Origin: Flavobacterium sp. ACN2
GTDB lineage: Bacteria; Bacteroidota; Bacteroidia; Flavobacteriales; Flavobacteriaceae
Length of the DNA: 64,000 bases
Direction of reading: 5' to 3'
Assembly: GCF_002303885.1 (NCBI RefSeq)
Contig: NZ_MRCM01000019.1
Coordinates: forward strand, 1-64,000
The notes below the pieces were generated by a model. It was not told the origin of the DNA. It saw only the letters and a list, made by a program, of their open reading frames with translations, and ran no database searches. Of the stretch, positions 63,401 to 64,000 are shown piece after piece; position 1 is the stretch's first letter, and each line of letters begins with the position of its first letter. The position numbers and the translations under genes were made by a program.

Positions 63401-64000
63401 AAAGCAAAAGCTTTTATCATGATTTCTGCTCAAGGTATCGAAGCCGGAGCAAGATTAGATTTCAAATTACAGCAGAGTTTTGGCCCTGCCAAAGTCAAAT
63501 TATGGGCTTATCTGGAAATGGGTGGAAAAATCTCATTCAAACGTCCTCAAATGGGTGGTTACATTAGCGCTGGCGGAGGAATTCAGATTAAACTTTGGAT
63601 TATTAATGTTGAAATTGCTTTAGATACCATATTCTCTGTCGAATCATTTAAGCCTTTCTTGATTTATGCCAAATTAGAATTGAGCGTTCGAGTAAGAATT
63701 GCCATGATTAAAGTACGTAAAAACTTTACCGTTGAACTGCAATGGGATCTCAACCGAATTATTGATCGTACGCCATACAGCCCACTTCCAAAAGGAACAG
63801 TCGCAGATGGCGAAGATGATAGAACTTTAGAAAATGTCAAAGGAGTCCATATGTTGACTAATCAAGCTTTTTCTTTGGATTATTTCAAATCTGTTGGTGA
63901 AAAAAATTATGAAAGCAAAAAACTTTATCCAGATGGAACGCCAAGACCTGAGTTTATTACGTCAGTAATTCCTTTAGATACTTATATCGATATTAAAACG
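60446..64000 (+). CDS. Very large beta-rich protein, open at the right edge (DUF6603-like?)
   Basis: From ATG 60446 (MPTNPIPAVPIPTARYYPRL..) the frame stays open for 1185 codons to the window end, so the C-terminus is missing. There is no signal peptide. The protein is built of long amphipathic beta segments alternating with Gly-rich turns: LPLPFGLGLVLNPDL, ISINPLGVDARGEGVKFYYS, LPVPIPLGFLAINAFRGLLG. It is reminiscent of DUF6603-type large bacterial proteins, a similarity from memory that needs a profile search. It could be a structural or delivery component acting with the tail-fibre-like and toxin genes. Confidence 0.65.
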   Translation, partial: MPTNPIPAVPIPTARYYPRLSEVITVDDLPEFLSFVEDGLNSIFDKIHYKNLQYSKGYRGDSAFYSLDIVSSTKLALPLPFGLGLVLNPDLKDNDSSISSFPITLEYQWEILAFLKTFSSSSFSFSMENFYAVGLQVFRISEEQVVAHMMNIFVEAQEGKTKYEQLLEDINALQNTDLKFPTGVEQSIGGIIDLINNSTVITKSIPILLFGTYIAREGFTLDEIKQKLQDFYNIVAPDGIEAHIKRIITPKAKATLALSAGIEFPRNILKPVLSNGSDYGTGNEKSIFIFGKAQLYADTEEGIGYQLEMGGSLEPKTAMIGNTGLLLELDTLKVDLSKKTNIPEADADGRPNDFVGVYARAVSVTLPSKWFNEIPKTPGSTAPTLQIGASDLLIGTGGLSGNIYLETVPSTDGAFSYFNDKFNFNYPITMFEKNEQNGVTNKKEIADYSSLLVFLQELNTKKLPYAFDYPLSLTTINDSTTYVFTDAKDYQSFLAELYDNTLWKTIGSEKKGFKVGFNKFDITFKQNKVTNSNIKGALEIPKLAEKNGDPLKVNLEGHLNDDGDFNLTASFPKDNKPQANLFDLVNIDFHSFELGKQDEDYYLGTSCYVSFPEETLMGSLLKGKGFEVEKLRVYSDGNIEVEGGSIPIPISLSVNLGPVQMAVTNINFGSTQINGRKYNFWGFDGAISINPLGVDARGEGVKFYYSTDQNSENGLKKDSFLRIQTIEVDLIIPGTATESSAMAIIHGMISLPEPGKSKEFIGEVGLKLPKAKISGSVGMRFMPKYPAFLIDASIELPVPIPLGFLAINAFRGLLGFRYVATKEAVGLTKDDTWYEYYKHPKPGINIKKFSGPPDSMQYNSPFSIGAGATFGTVADGGHVLSLRAMLLLSLPTLFYIEAGLNVISSRLGLIEDDPSNPPFFAMVAFGDDSLELAAGADFSIPKDGGQIFRLTALLEAGFFFKNQKPWYVNFGTKERPIEAEVLTLFKAKAFIMISAQGIEAGARLDFKLQQSFGPAKVKLWAYLEMGGKISFKRPQMGGYISAGGGIQIKLWIINVEIALDTIFSVESFKPFLIYAKLELSVRVRIAMIKVRKNFTVELQWDLNRIIDRTPYSPLPKGTVADGEDDRTLENVKGVHMLTNQAFSLDYFKSVGEKNYESKKLYPDGTPRPEFITSVIPLDTYIDIKT

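Noticed and set aside
40221..64000. Complete Mu-like or lambda-like prophage
   Set aside because: No transposase, integrase, terminase, portal or capsid gene is visible in the window; only repressor, small early-type genes, lysis genes and a fibre-like protein are present.

Overview
The window looks like a chromosomal segment of a Flavobacterium-type bacterium (Bacteroidota). The DNA is AT-rich. It carries two SusC/SusD pairs, a FecI/FecR-type sigma/anti-sigma pair, SprB-like repeats with a type IX secretion (T9SS) sorting domain, and at least one promoter matching the Bacteroidota -7 consensus TAnnTTTG. No rRNA or tRNA gene was recognised.

Region 1 (1-12.2 kb, minus strand) is a tight operon of large exported proteins. 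It encodes a fibronectin-III protein, a giant SprB-repeat adhesin with a T9SS C-terminal signal, and an 1188-aa exported protein. The last has a zincin-like HExxH motif and a C-terminal phospholipase-A2-like toxin domain. The next gene is a small membrane-anchored protein that is a natural immunity candidate and runs off the left edge. A separate lipoprotein gene lies upstream.

Region 2 (13.0-28.5 kb, minus strand) is a mannan/high-mannose N-glycan utilization locus: LacI-type regulator, SusC, SusD, GH2 beta-mannosidase-like protein, two GH92 alpha-mannosidases, a GH125 exo-alpha-1,6-mannosidase and a ROK sugar kinase. One GH92 has Gln where the family's catalytic acid Glu is expected, which suggests mannose-1-phosphate linkages. 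The GH2 protein lacks two of the usual five domains.

Region 3 (28.9-39.6 kb) has a lone plus-strand SAM methyltransferase, a tandem-repeat island, and a second SusC/SusD locus. That locus has an ECF sigma factor, a FecR anti-sigma factor and a phosphodiesterase-alkaline phosphatase fusion, so it probably scavenges organic phosphate.

Region 4 (40.2-64.0 kb, plus strand after a divergent repressor) is phage-derived. An S24 repressor with a twin operator faces a run of small phage-like genes, including a frameshifted DUF3164-like gene. A compact lysis cassette follows (TM/coiled-coil protein, CHAP endolysin, spanin-like lipoprotein). Then come a 724-aa protein, an 1132-aa polymorphic toxin ending in a YwqJ-like deaminase, and its YwqK/MORN-like partner. 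From 51.0 to 58.3 kb there is an array in which REP palindromes and REP-associated tyrosine transposases (RAYTs) alternate with three orphan toxin tails, each followed by its own small immunity candidate. The array ends with a duplicated fragment of the deaminase tail plus a second ywqK copy. A tail-fibre-like protein and a very large protein, open at the right edge, follow. The RAYT/REP-flanked toxin-immunity cassettes are the most striking system in the window. They look like a library of exchangeable toxin tails kept mobile or recombinogenic by REP/RAYT units, beside a phage-like lysis module.
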